A stretch of DNA of 59,299 nucleotides from Sporosarcina luteola (lineage in GTDB: Bacteria > Bacillota > Bacilli > Bacillales_A > Planococcaceae). Location: positions 1 to 59,299 of the forward strand of contig NZ_BJYL01000005.1 in assembly GCF_007991495.1 (NCBI RefSeq), in the 5' to 3' direction. Positions 18,745-27,159 of the stretch are shown piece by piece (position 1 is the first letter of the stretch; every line of letters begins with the position of its first letter). The notes under the pieces are model-generated. The model worked only from the letters and a program-made list of their open reading frames with translations, did not search any database and was not told the DNA's origin. Position numbers and translations under genes: made by a program.

Positions 18745-19266
18745 ATGAAATTCGTAATTGGATCAACCAACAAAGCGAAGGTGAAGGCAGCACGTACAAT
18801 AATCGATGAACATTTTCCAAGCAGTGAACTGTTTGAAGTGAAAGTGCCTTCAGGAGTCAAGGATCAACCCTTCGGTGATGAGGAAACGAGAACGGGGGCA
18901 TTGAACAGAGCAATGAATGCTTCCGCTGAAATAGACGGAGCAATTGGCATAGGCCTGGAAGGAGGCGTGCGGATGCTTGGTGACGAAATGTTCGTTTGCA
19001 ACTGGGGTGCAATCGTGACACCTTCCGGAAAAACATTCACCGCTGCAGGCGCTCAAATTCCATTGCCGAAACGTATTGCAACGGAATTGCAACGAGGTAG
19101 GGAACTGGGCGTCGTCGTCGATGAGTATTTCAAAGCGAGCGGCATCCGCCAGAACGAAGGGGCGATTGGTATGTTTACAGCACATGTCGTAACCCGAGAT
19201 TTACTTTTCGAGCATGTCATGCAATTATTGATCGGCCAATTAACATACAGTCAAAACGATCAATGA
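18745..19266 (+). CDS. DUF84 family, inosine/xanthosine triphosphatase-like (YjjX type)
   Basis: A 173-residue protein of the YjjX/DUF84 family. The N-terminal KFVIGSTNKAKVKAA is the phosphate-binding start, and EGGVRM with NWGAIVTPSG is typical of the core. Members hydrolyse non-canonical purine nucleoside triphosphates (ITP/XTP), cleaning the nucleotide pool. ATG 18745 follows GAGGAGG; the open frame upstream overlaps the terminator. It is probably read from a promoter I could not place, or by read-through from ytoP. Confidence 0.85.
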   Translation: MKFVIGSTNKAKVKAARTIIDEHFPSSELFEVKVPSGVKDQPFGDEETRTGALNRAMNASAEIDGAIGIGLEGGVRMLGDEMFVCNWGAIVTPSGKTFTAAGAQIPLPKRIATELQRGRELGVVVDEYFKASGIRQNEGAIGMFTAHVVTRDLLFEHVMQLLIGQLTYSQNDQ

Positions 19267-19275
19267 ACACGATAT

Positions 19276-19304
19276 TTGCATATGGCTGTTATTATCTTTA
19301 AAAT
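19276..19304 (+). promoter_or_regulatory. promoter of the lipoprotein gene
   Basis: TTGCAT (19276-19281), 17 bp, TAAAAT (19299-19304), 50 bp before the ATG. Confidence 0.65.
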
Positions 19305-19354
19305 AGATAGCGGTATATCCATATAACTACGCTTGAATGATTGGAGGAAGTTGA

Positions 19355-19870
19355 ATGTTCCGTACATGGAAATTTCTATTCCTGACTTTCCTTTCCATAA
19401 CGATTCTAGCCGGCTGCGGGAAAACGCTTGATGAGCGATCTGCGGACGGTATTGCAGCAGCTAAAGAAGCTTTTCAACTGCATGATAAAAACGTAAATGA
19501 CGAAGTGAAAGGTGTTTCATTATATAAGCCGGCGGGATTTACGATCGAGGACAATTCCGATGCGCAAAATATAGTGATGAAAAAGGGCGATGAAATGTTC
19601 ATCCTTTTCATCAATCCGAACGAAAATAGGGATAGTCGCCTTTTCTATGACTTATTGGAAGGCGAAAAGGAATCGGATCGCTATGAAGAAGTATTTACCG
19701 AGGAAGGGTATTTCGGATTTGCATCCATTTCAGAAGTGGGCGAGGATCAGGTTGAGTTGATTGCAAGCGTCGGCGGCATTAAAATGACAACCATCACAAA
19801 GAATAAAAACATCGAAAAAAACATGGCCAGCATGATGGAGATCGTACGCTCCATTGAACAAGACTCTTAA
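19355..19870 (+). CDS. lipoprotein of unknown function
   Basis: A 171-residue protein with a type II signal peptide: basic MFRTWK, a hydrophobic stretch and lipobox ILAGC, so Cys21 would be lipidated and the protein exported. The mature part is acidic (pattern VSLYKPAGFTIEDN) and has no motif I can name. ATG 19355 follows GGAGGAAG. It stands alone with its own promoter; a repeat element follows directly. I suspect a family restricted to Bacillales but cannot test that. Confidence 0.82.
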   Translation: MFRTWKFLFLTFLSITILAGCGKTLDERSADGIAAAKEAFQLHDKNVNDEVKGVSLYKPAGFTIEDNSDAQNIVMKKGDEMFILFINPNENRDSRLFYDLLEGEKESDRYEEVFTEEGYFGFASISEVGEDQVELIASVGGIKMTTITKNKNIEKNMASMMEIVRSIEQDS

Positions 19871-19890
19871 TACCCTGTTATTATGGGTCA

Positions 19891-20074
19891 GTTGAATGGA
19901 GCGGAAGGCGGCGACTCCTGTCTGTCTAGCTACAGGCGCTAGATGCTCGGGTCATAAGTCAAAGCTGCTCTGTGGCAAAGGACGCCACGCCGCATCTTCG
20001 TCTTATGCCTGTCGCATCTGAGCAAGCGCCTTCCGCTTTTCGTTGGAAAGCGTCCGTCTGGAGCGGAAATCAAC
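19891..20074 (-). repeat. composite element: family A ends with core B
   Basis: The outer arms are family A in inverse orientation (GTTGAAT at 19891-19897 and AATCAAC at 20068-20074; GGAGCGGAAGGCGGCGACTCC and GCGTCCGTCTGGAGCGGAAA). The inside is replaced by a 121-bp core (19922-20042) that also occurs alone at 52251-52371. Confidence 0.88.
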
Positions 20075-20162
20075 GGTATTATTAAATAGAAAAATAAAAA
20101 AGCGGTCACCCGACGCATTTGCGACGAGCGGCCGTTTAGTATTGAAAGGAAAGGTGATAAAA

Positions 20163-20981
20163 ATGAATTCTGCACAATTAGTGGAATTGTTGAAAGAACG
20201 CCTTCCATCCGAAAACCTGCAATGGCGTTTTGACAGGAAAACCGATAAAGTTCGGTTAGAGCATTCCATATTGAAAAAAGGGATGGATATATCATTACCT
20301 GAAATCCTTGCCAAATATGAAACGAAGAAAGAATCTGCAATCAATGAGGTCATCTATACAATAACGGAAACGTTCAACGCGATGGAAATGGAGCAGAAGG
20401 AAGGGTTCAAAAAAACCAATTCCATCTACCCTGTCATCCGTTCCACCTCATTCCCACAAAAATCCAAAGCAGGAGACAGTTTCATCGTCAAAGATCATAC
20501 TGCGGAAACAAGAATCTTCTATGCATTGGATTTAGGAACTACATATCGATTAATCGATGAAACAATGCTGGACTCCCTTGGAATGTCAGAAAACGAAATT
20601 ATGGAGTCTGCCATATTCAAGGTAAGGTCTTTACCGACCGAAATGAAAAAAGATGAAGTTGCTGGAAATGTCTTCTACTTCGTCAATAACAATGACGGTT
20701 ATGATGCAAGCCGGATTTTGAACCAAGCATTCCTGAAAGAGATGGAAGGGAAGATTGAAGGACATATGACTGTTTCCGTCCCTCATCAAGATGTTCTGAT
20801 CATTGGCGATATCCGAAACGATACTGGATACGATATACTTGCTCAAATGACCATGCAGTTTTTCACGGTAGGGACAGTTCCTGTGACATCCCTGTCATTC
20901 ATATACGAAGAAGGTAAAATGGAACCAATTTTCATTATGGCGAAAAATCGAGTTGCAAGAAAGGAAGGAAGAAAGAAATGA
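20163..20981 (+). CDS. ytpQ: YtpQ family protein (DUF1444)
   Basis: A 272-residue soluble protein matching the YtpQ/DUF1444 family in length and in its place next to ytpR. No catalytic motif is seen. The open frame runs 40 residues upstream through the composite repeat, but ATG 20163 has AAAGGTG at good distance and the homologous N-terminus. It overlaps ytpR by 4 bp. Role unknown. Confidence 0.85.
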   Translation: MNSAQLVELLKERLPSENLQWRFDRKTDKVRLEHSILKKGMDISLPEILAKYETKKESAINEVIYTITETFNAMEMEQKEGFKKTNSIYPVIRSTSFPQKSKAGDSFIVKDHTAETRIFYALDLGTTYRLIDETMLDSLGMSENEIMESAIFKVRSLPTEMKKDEVAGNVFYFVNNNDGYDASRILNQAFLKEMEGKIEGHMTVSVPHQDVLIIGDIRNDTGYDILAQMTMQFFTVGTVPVTSLSFIYEEGKMEPIFIMAKNRVARKEGRKK

Positions 20982-21583
20982 ATCTATTTTACAATCAAAA
21001 CGGCGTCGGGGACGTGCTTATGGTCCAATTGACCACTGTCCGTCCACAAGATACAGAAGTTGAAACAGTGAAAGATATTACATTAATAAAGGACTCAACG
21101 ACCGGTGAAATCGTTGCAATCAATGTCTTCAATGCATCTGAGTACGTGAAAATCGGAGCGGATGGACAAGTGGAAACAACTGAAGAAATCGTTGGGTCTT
21201 TAAAGAATGCATTGAAAAATAACGGAGTCGATCTGGAGCTTGATGTAGACCTTACTCCTAAATTTGTTGTTGGGTATGTGAAAAAGAAAGAAAAGCATCC
21301 GAACGCTGATAAATTAAGCATCTGCACTGTTGATGTTGGAAGCGAAACACTTCAAATCGTCTGCGGCGCCCCGAATGTAGATGAAGGCCAGAAAGTAGTT
21401 GTAGCAAAAGTAGGTGCAGTTATGCCTTCTGGAATGATTATCCGCGATGCAGAACTAAGAGGAATCGCATCATCCGGGATGATCTGCTCAGCCAAAGAAC
21501 TGAACTTACCAGACGCCCCAGCAGAAAAAGGAATCCTAGTCCTCCCAGCAGACGCTGAAATTGGCCAACCATTTGAAGGGTAA
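20978..21583 (+). CDS. ytpR: tRNA-binding-domain protein YtpR
   Basis: A 201-residue protein with a C-terminal OB-fold tRNA-binding domain like that of PheRS beta/Trbp111. The residue run FVVGYVKKKEKHPNADKLSICTV begins it near residue 92, and SGMICSAKELNL is the closing signature. The N-terminal 90 residues are specific to YtpR. Binding to structured tRNA is expected; no enzyme activity is predicted. It is coupled to ytpQ through ATGA. Confidence 0.9.
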   Translation: MNLFYNQNGVGDVLMVQLTTVRPQDTEVETVKDITLIKDSTTGEIVAINVFNASEYVKIGADGQVETTEEIVGSLKNALKNNGVDLELDVDLTPKFVVGYVKKKEKHPNADKLSICTVDVGSETLQIVCGAPNVDEGQKVVVAKVGAVMPSGMIIRDAELRGIASSGMICSAKELNLPDAPAEKGILVLPADAEIGQPFEG

Positions 21584-21636
21584 CATTAGACGTTGATTGA
21601 AGCGGAAATCATCTATATTGTATAAGTATTCCGAAG

Positions 21637-21666
21637 CGTACTGTCCAAAACAGTACGTTTTTCTTA
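21637..21666 (+). terminator. Rho-independent terminator after ytpQR
   Basis: A CGTACTGT/ACAGTACG stem followed by TTTTTC. Confidence 0.9.
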
Positions 21667-21680
21667 TTTTAGCCATCTGA

Positions 21681-21710
21681 TTGATTTAATTGATGAAAAC
21701 CTGCTAAAAT
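21681..21710 (+). promoter_or_regulatory. promoter of sftA
   Basis: TTGATT (21681-21686), 18 bp, TAAAAT (21705-21710) with a TG extension (TGC before the -10). Confidence 0.6.
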
Positions 21711-21739
21711 AGAATGATCGACTTGAAAAGAGTGATAGT

Positions 21740-24325
21740 ATGACTTGGATTAAAAAAGTAATGAACCGTTTCTTTGATACAGAAAAAGATGAAGAAATTG
21801 AGAATGAAATCGAAATTGAAAATGGTATGGAAAATAGTAAACCTAAAAATGATATGGAAGAAGCACGGAGGGAAAAACCCGCTTTCCGATTTCCAATCAT
21901 AACCGATGCTGAAATATATGGTTGGGAACCCGACGCTGACCGAGATCTGGAAAGTGACAGAAAGAAATTGGAACAACTCGTAACAGAGTTAGACGATGAT
22001 GATTTTGAACCCATTCCGTTATACAAGAATGATAGATGGCCGAGCGACAATACAAAAGTGACTATTCACAAGTCCACATCCACACCCAAATACCGGACTG
22101 GGATAAATGATAATCCGCTCACTACGCCAATGCCGGAGAAAAGTGTTTCAAAAGAAGAGGACGATAAACGCTCGACCATTATCCAAAAACGGAGTAATCG
22201 GCCGTTTACGCCGACCAACGTTCCATCCCCTGTGTACGGATATCGAAAACCGAAGCCGAAAATGGAAGATTATCAATCTATCTATGATAATGAGATAGGC
22301 AAAGTAGAAGAATCTCAAACTGAAAATGCAACAGAATTTCAATATGAAAATGAAGAAACTGAAATAGCTGGTTCAATCATAAATAATGAAATATATCGCA
22401 TTGAATCAGAGGATCCCGTACATACTTTGGATAAAGATGCTGAAATGATTGAACGTGAAAGTAATTTGACACCGCCACTAGAAAAAGAACAACCAGATGA
22501 ACGGGAATCTGTAGAAGTTATGAAGCCACTGGATGATTTGCCAGAGATTGACGACCGTACTGAAGTTATAATCGAAGAAAGTGTTGATGCCTCTCCAGTT
22601 ATAGAAACTGAAGAGCAAAAGGTTGAACAACCAGTTGAAATCATGGAAGAAGAGACAATAGAACATGAAGAGGCAGAGCCTCCAAAAAAGGAAAAAATTG
22701 TTCCCTTCAATGTTTTGATGCTGAAAAACGATAAACTGAAGTACGAAACTCATGACAAAAAAGAAATACGTACACAGGCAAGCATGATTGAAGAACGTGA
22801 AGAAACCGGGCGTGCCATAAGTCAGAATGAAGATACAGTGAAGAATGTTTCGGAACGCGAGGATGTTTTTGAGGAAATTGAAGAACCGCCACATTATGCT
22901 CTCCCGCCGAAAAACTTTCTAATTCATCCTGAAGAGCATATTGAGGATACGGAATGGCTTCAAAGTCAGTCTGTGAAATTGGAAGAAGCGCTGTCTTATT
23001 TTGCGGTTCAGGCAAATGTCATTGAAGCAGTGCAAGGTCCGACTGTCACAAGGTTCGAATTGACTGTGGGACACGGCACGAAGGTGAGCAAAGTGCGTAA
23101 CTTGACCGACGATTTGAAGTTGGCCCTTGCCGCAGAAGATATACGTATTCAAGCCCCGATACCAGGGACCAGCTCGATCGGGATAGAAATTCCGAACCGT
23201 AAGGCTCGCCCTGTAAGGATTTCTGAAGTAATAGAAACAAAACGATTCCAAGAGTCGGAATCTCCATTGGAAGCCGTTCTCGGACTTAGCTTAACAGGAG
23301 AGCCGGTAACTTTGGATCTCCGAAAAATGCCGCATGGAATGATTGCAGGGGCGACAGGGTCCGGAAAATCGGTGTGCATCAACTCCATTTTAATTAGCTT
23401 GTTGTATAAGGCTGCACCAACCGATTTGAAAATGCTGCTCATTGACCCGAAGATGGTGGAACTTGCTCCTTTTAACGGCATTCCTCATTTACTAAGCCCT
23501 GTTATAACTGACGTAAAGGCTGCTACCGCGGCTTTAAAATGGGCGGTCGGTGAAATGGAGCGACGTTACGAATTATTTGCGCATGTCGGTGCTAGAAATA
23601 TTGAACGATACAATGAAATGGCCGAGAAGGATCGTAAATTTTCTCTTAAATTGCCGTACTTACTCATTGTCATTGACGAGCTTGCAGATTTGATGATGAT
23701 GGCTCCGGCGGATGTGGAAGTCTCAATAAGCCGGATCACCCAAAAAGCAAGAGCATGCGGGATCCATCTAATCATTGCAACGCAGCGCCCTTCCGTCGAT
23801 GTCATTACAGGGACGATCAAAGCGAATGTACCGACCCGAATCGCATTTTCTGTATCATCTCAAATAGATTCCCGCACAATTATTGATACACCTGGAGCTG
23901 AAAGGCTTCTTGGTAAAGGGGATATGCTCTATCTGGGGAATGGTCAATCTTCAGCGGTACGTTTACAAGGTACATTTGTCACGGATGCGGAAATTGAACG
24001 TATAATAGAACACGTTCAGAACGAAGCCGATCCGGATTACCTGTTCGGTCAAGATGATTTATTGGCCAACTCAATTGAAGAAGAGGAATCCGACCCTCTA
24101 TTTACAGATGCCTGCCTTTTCATAATAGATCAGGGAAGTGCTTCTACCTCATTATTACAACGAAACTTCAGCATTGGATACAACCGTGCTGCGAAATTGA
24201 TGGATCGTATGGAAAAGCTCGGTTTCATATCTGAGCAAAAGGGAAGTAAGCCACGGGATGTCTTTTTGACAGAAAGTGAATTCAGTCAATTTCTAAACGG
24301 ACCCGATAAGCCGGTGGAACGATAA
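21740..24325 (+). CDS. sftA: DNA translocase SftA (FtsK/SpoIIIE family)
   Basis: An 861-residue FtsK-type motor. Residues 1-400 are a very acidic, low-complexity linker without membrane helices, which distinguishes soluble SftA from SpoIIIE. The alpha/beta motor follows, with Walker A GATGSGKS at about 537-544 and Walker B LLIVIDELADL near 640. A winged-helix gamma domain (about 795-855) would read DNA polarity sequences. SftA moves chromosomal DNA away from the closing septum. ATG 21740 has AAAAGAGTG upstream. Confidence 0.95.
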   Translation: MTWIKKVMNRFFDTEKDEEIENEIEIENGMENSKPKNDMEEARREKPAFRFPIITDAEIYGWEPDADRDLESDRKKLEQLVTELDDDDFEPIPLYKNDRWPSDNTKVTIHKSTSTPKYRTGINDNPLTTPMPEKSVSKEEDDKRSTIIQKRSNRPFTPTNVPSPVYGYRKPKPKMEDYQSIYDNEIGKVEESQTENATEFQYENEETEIAGSIINNEIYRIESEDPVHTLDKDAEMIERESNLTPPLEKEQPDERESVEVMKPLDDLPEIDDRTEVIIEESVDASPVIETEEQKVEQPVEIMEEETIEHEEAEPPKKEKIVPFNVLMLKNDKLKYETHDKKEIRTQASMIEEREETGRAISQNEDTVKNVSEREDVFEEIEEPPHYALPPKNFLIHPEEHIEDTEWLQSQSVKLEEALSYFAVQANVIEAVQGPTVTRFELTVGHGTKVSKVRNLTDDLKLALAAEDIRIQAPIPGTSSIGIEIPNRKARPVRISEVIETKRFQESESPLEAVLGLSLTGEPVTLDLRKMPHGMIAGATGSGKSVCINSILISLLYKAAPTDLKMLLIDPKMVELAPFNGIPHLLSPVITDVKAATAALKWAVGEMERRYELFAHVGARNIERYNEMAEKDRKFSLKLPYLLIVIDELADLMMMAPADVEVSISRITQKARACGIHLIIATQRPSVDVITGTIKANVPTRIAFSVSSQIDSRTIIDTPGAERLLGKGDMLYLGNGQSSAVRLQGTFVTDAEIERIIEHVQNEADPDYLFGQDDLLANSIEEEESDPLFTDACLFIIDQGSASTSLLQRNFSIGYNRAAKLMDRMEKLGFISEQKGSKPRDVFLTESEFSQFLNGPDKPVER

Positions 24326-24384
24326 TTTGAATAAATGACAGATTTAACATGCCCGAATAGGGAATAGAGAAAAATAAAATGAAT

Positions 24385-24413
24385 GAAGGATTGGTTTGAA
24401 ATGCCAATCCTTC
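24385..24413 (+). other. stem-loop in the murC leader
   Basis: A perfect 10-bp stem GAAGGATTGG/CCAATCCTTC around a 9-nt loop lies 39 bp before murC. No T-run follows, so it is not a standard terminator; it may be a leader structure or mRNA-stability element. Confidence 0.5.
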
Positions 24414-24451
24414 AGAATGTGGGAACAGAAATGATCCCGGGAGGTTGCATT

Positions 24452-25765
24452 ATGACATTGTTCCATTTTACAGGAATCAAAGGATCGGGGATGAGTTCCC
24501 TTGCACAGATTCTTCATGATTCCTCTCATGCCGTGCAGGGATCAGATGTGGAGAAGTATTTCTTTACGGAAGATCCATTGCATGATCGAAAAATACCAGT
24601 ATTTTCTTTTGATGAAAAAAATATAAAGCATGGGATGACGGTTATTGCAGGGAACGCTTTCCCGGATACCCATCCTGAAATTGTCAAAGCTCATGAACTC
24701 GGTATTGACGTTATAAGGTATCATGATTTCTTAGGCCAATATATGAAAAAATTTATATCTGTCGGTGTTACAGGGTCACATGGGAAGACTTCCACAACAG
24801 GATTGTTAGCCCACGTCCTATCCGGCAATTCCCCGACGTCCTATCTTATCGGGGATGGCACGGGCAGAGGGGTGGAAGAAAGTTCTTATTTTGTTTTCGA
24901 AGCTTGTGAATATAAACGCCATTTCCTTGCCTATGAGCCGGATTATGCAATCATGACAAATATCGATTTCGATCATCCGGATTATTTTAAGGATCTAGAG
25001 GATGTTATGGATGCATTCGGGCAAATGGCTCTGCGAGTAAAGAAGGCGATCATTGCCTGCGGTGATGATATTCATTTACAACAAATACAAGCGAATGTTC
25101 CGGTCGTCTATTATGGCTTTGACGAGGCAAATGACTTCTCCGCCAAAAATATCACGAAGTCGGAAAAGGGTTCCACTTTTGACGTGTATGTGAGAAATGA
25201 ATTCTTCCATACCTTTACAATCGCTTTACCGGGAGATCATGCCATCCTGAATTCATTAGGCGTCATTGCCCTTTGCCATTACGAAGGGATTCCGGTAGAC
25301 GGTGTTGAGGAAAGACTGGCTACATTTAACGGTGTAAAGAGACGCTTTACAGTAACGGAATCGTATGGAAGGGTCATTGTCGATGACTATGCCCATCACC
25401 CAACAGAAATTAAGGCGACATTGCAATCTGCTCGTCAAAAATATCCGGGCAAGGAAATCGTTGCGATCTTCCAACCGCATACATTTACAAGGACAGCGGC
25501 ATTGTTGGAACCTTTTGCCGAAAGTTTATCGGCAGCGGATCATGTGTACTTATGTGACATTTTCGGTTCAGCTCGTGAACAATGCGGCAATTTGACGATA
25601 GAAGACTTGGTTAAGAAGATTCCTGGCTCCAAGCACTTGGAACTTGAAGGTATTGATGTGCTTGACGCACATGGAAATGCCGTTTACTTATTTATGGGTG
25701 CTGGCGATATACAGAAATATATGAATGTCTTTGCCGAACATACAAAAAAAGAGGAAACAGCCTGA
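24452..25765 (+). CDS. murC: UDP-N-acetylmuramate--L-alanine ligase
   Basis: A 437-residue Mur ligase. The N-terminal [17 protein letters not shown] binds UDP-sugar, [13 protein letters not shown] (about 106-118) is the ATP loop, [10 protein letters not shown] and [12 protein letters not shown] form the central domain, and [14 protein letters not shown] opens the C-terminal domain. It adds the first peptide residue to UDP-MurNAc. The frame is open from 24383, but GGGAGG at 24439-24444 and homologue starts place the start at ATG 24452. Confidence 0.97.
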   Translation: MTLFHFTGIKGSGMSSLAQILHDSSHAVQGSDVEKYFFTEDPLHDRKIPVFSFDEKNIKHGMTVIAGNAFPDTHPEIVKAHELGIDVIRYHDFLGQYMKKFISVGVTGSHGKTSTTGLLAHVLSGNSPTSYLIGDGTGRGVEESSYFVFEACEYKRHFLAYEPDYAIMTNIDFDHPDYFKDLEDVMDAFGQMALRVKKAIIACGDDIHLQQIQANVPVVYYGFDEANDFSAKNITKSEKGSTFDVYVRNEFFHTFTIALPGDHAILNSLGVIALCHYEGIPVDGVEERLATFNGVKRRFTVTESYGRVIVDDYAHHPTEIKATLQSARQKYPGKEIVAIFQPHTFTRTAALLEPFAESLSAADHVYLCDIFGSAREQCGNLTIEDLVKKIPGSKHLELEGIDVLDAHGNAVYLFMGAGDIQKYMNVFAEHTKKEETA

Positions 25766-25792
25766 TCCATTAGGGTCGGCTGTTTTTTTAAT
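25755..25792 (+). terminator. Rho-independent terminator after murC
   Basis: An AACAGCC..GGCTGTT stem overlapping the stop, with TTTTTTT. Confidence 0.9.
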
Positions 25793-25887
25793 GTCCAAAA
25801 GCTGTCTTTTTAGGAAATAAAATATTTTATTTCGGGAAAAATGAAGGGAATTTGAAAAAGATGTCGAAAAAGGATAGAGAGGGCAGC

Positions 25888-25913
25888 GTTTATTTACTTA
25901 GTTTAAAGGGTAC
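25888..25913 (+). promoter_or_regulatory. sigma-B-type promoter of ytxGH
   Basis: GTTTAT (25888-25893) and GGGTAC (25908-25913) with a 14-bp spacer match the sigma-B consensus GTTTAA-N12-15-GGGTAT. The B. subtilis ytxGHJ operon is known to be sigma-B-dependent. Confidence 0.7.
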
Positions 25914-25951
25914 AAATTATTTATGGATGCTTATCGGAAGGAGGAAATGCC

Positions 25952-26437
25952 ATGGTGGTTTTATTGTATATCGCAGCGATCGTCGCTGCTATTGCATTCT
26001 TGATTTTATGTATTAGTCTTGCAATGACATTAGGTTCATTAAAAACGACTTTACGAAGCGTTTCTGAAACAATGGATGGGTTGTCAAAACAGATGGAAGG
26101 TATTACTTCCGAGACAACGGAACTTTTGCATAAGACGAACGCCCTTGCAGAGGATATTCAACAGAAATCCGAAAAGTTAAACACTGTCGTCGATGCGGTG
26201 AAAGGGGTAGGAGATTCTGTCGGTAACCTGAATAGCTCAGTTCGCAGAGTCACTAATTCAATCACGGTTGAAGCTGAAAAGAACAGTGATAAAATAGCCC
26301 AAGCTGTACAATGGAGCAATGTCGCCTTTGGAATCATTGGCAAAGTGAAGGAAATGAAAGCAGAAAGATCATCCGGTTGGACGGTCTATAAAGCAGATCC
26401 AACTCAAAAAAGGCTACCTAGCCCTAACAGCCGCTAA
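25952..26437 (+). CDS. ytxG: general stress protein YtxG (DUF948)
   Basis: A 161-residue protein with one N-terminal transmembrane helix (residues 3-27) followed by an amphipathic heptad-rich region typical of DUF948. The C-terminal tail is cytoplasmic. Its biochemical role is unknown. ATG 25952 follows GGAGG. It is the first gene of the ytxGH operon behind a sigma-B-like promoter, so stress induction is likely. Confidence 0.88.
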   Translation: MVVLLYIAAIVAAIAFLILCISLAMTLGSLKTTLRSVSETMDGLSKQMEGITSETTELLHKTNALAEDIQQKSEKLNTVVDAVKGVGDSVGNLNSSVRRVTNSITVEAEKNSDKIAQAVQWSNVAFGIIGKVKEMKAERSSGWTVYKADPTQKRLPSPNSR

Positions 26438-26468
26438 TGAACGATAAAAAACATTAGGAGGAATGGAC

Positions 26469-27107
26469 ATGACTGAAAAACAAAAACCGAACTATAATGA
26501 CACAACTTATGACCATCAATATTATGGGGGCCAAGATTATAAAAACACATTTGGCGAACCCTCTCATTTACCTGTGAATTATCCATATCGTTCCAATACG
26601 GATGATTTCTATGATAACGACAGCTCCGGGGCGGGCAGCTTTCTTCTTGGTGCACTTGTAGGAGGTGTGGTCGGTGCTGCAGCAGCGTTATTCTTAGCGC
26701 CAAAAACAGGGAAAGAGATGCGTGGCGATCTTTCCGAACAGGCCATCCAAATCAAAAATAAAAGTATCGAACTGAGCGCTGTCGCTAAAGACAAGGCGAC
26801 TGAACTATCTTCTGTCGCTAAGGAAAAAACAGACGGCTTGACGAAAACAATCCAAGAGCAATCGGAACAAATCGTGGACAAAGTGAAGTCGATGGCAAAC
26901 AAAACATCCATTCCAATGGATGATGGAACTGTTTCTTCCGAAGGTGAAGAAGCGATCGATTTTGTAGAGAGCAAAACCGAGGAGAATAAAGAAGCGGCAG
27001 AAAGTCAATCTACAAAAAACAGCAATGTTTCCTACGACAATAGCGAGAATATCGGAGAAGAAAAGAATGTAAATCAAAATCATATCTCGGTCGAAAAAGA
27101 GAAATGA
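26469..27107 (+). CDS. ytxH: general stress protein YtxH
   Basis: A 212-residue YtxH-domain protein. A short hydrophilic N-terminus is followed by the small-residue helix GSFLLGALVGGVVGAAAALF (about residues 57-76) and APKTGKEMR, the YtxH signature. Repeated KDKATELSSVAKEKT-like segments and an acidic tail follow. AGGAGG at 26456-26461 is only 1 nt from ATG 26463 but 7 nt from ATG 26469, so the latter is used. It is co-transcribed with ytxG. Membrane-associated; function unknown. Confidence 0.88.
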   Translation: MTEKQKPNYNDTTYDHQYYGGQDYKNTFGEPSHLPVNYPYRSNTDDFYDNDSSGAGSFLLGALVGGVVGAAAALFLAPKTGKEMRGDLSEQAIQIKNKSIELSAVAKDKATELSSVAKEKTDGLTKTIQEQSEQIVDKVKSMANKTSIPMDDGTVSSEGEEAIDFVESKTEENKEAAESQSTKNSNVSYDNSENIGEEKNVNQNHISVEKEK

Positions 27108-27110
27108 TAT

Positions 27111-27147
27111 AAAGCCGGACAACCATTAAAAGGTTGTCCGGCTTTTG
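27111..27147. terminator. convergent terminator
   Basis: A 14-bp perfect stem (27111-27124 with 27132-27145) with flanking A and T tracts, between ytxH and the FtsA-like gene. Confidence 0.92.
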
Positions 27148-27159
27148 CGTTCATTGGCA

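Noticed and set aside
22478..22894. 138-codon antisense frame inside sftA
   Set aside because: It is a shadow of the acidic SftA linker (Glu-rich codons read as Phe/Leu) with no start signals.
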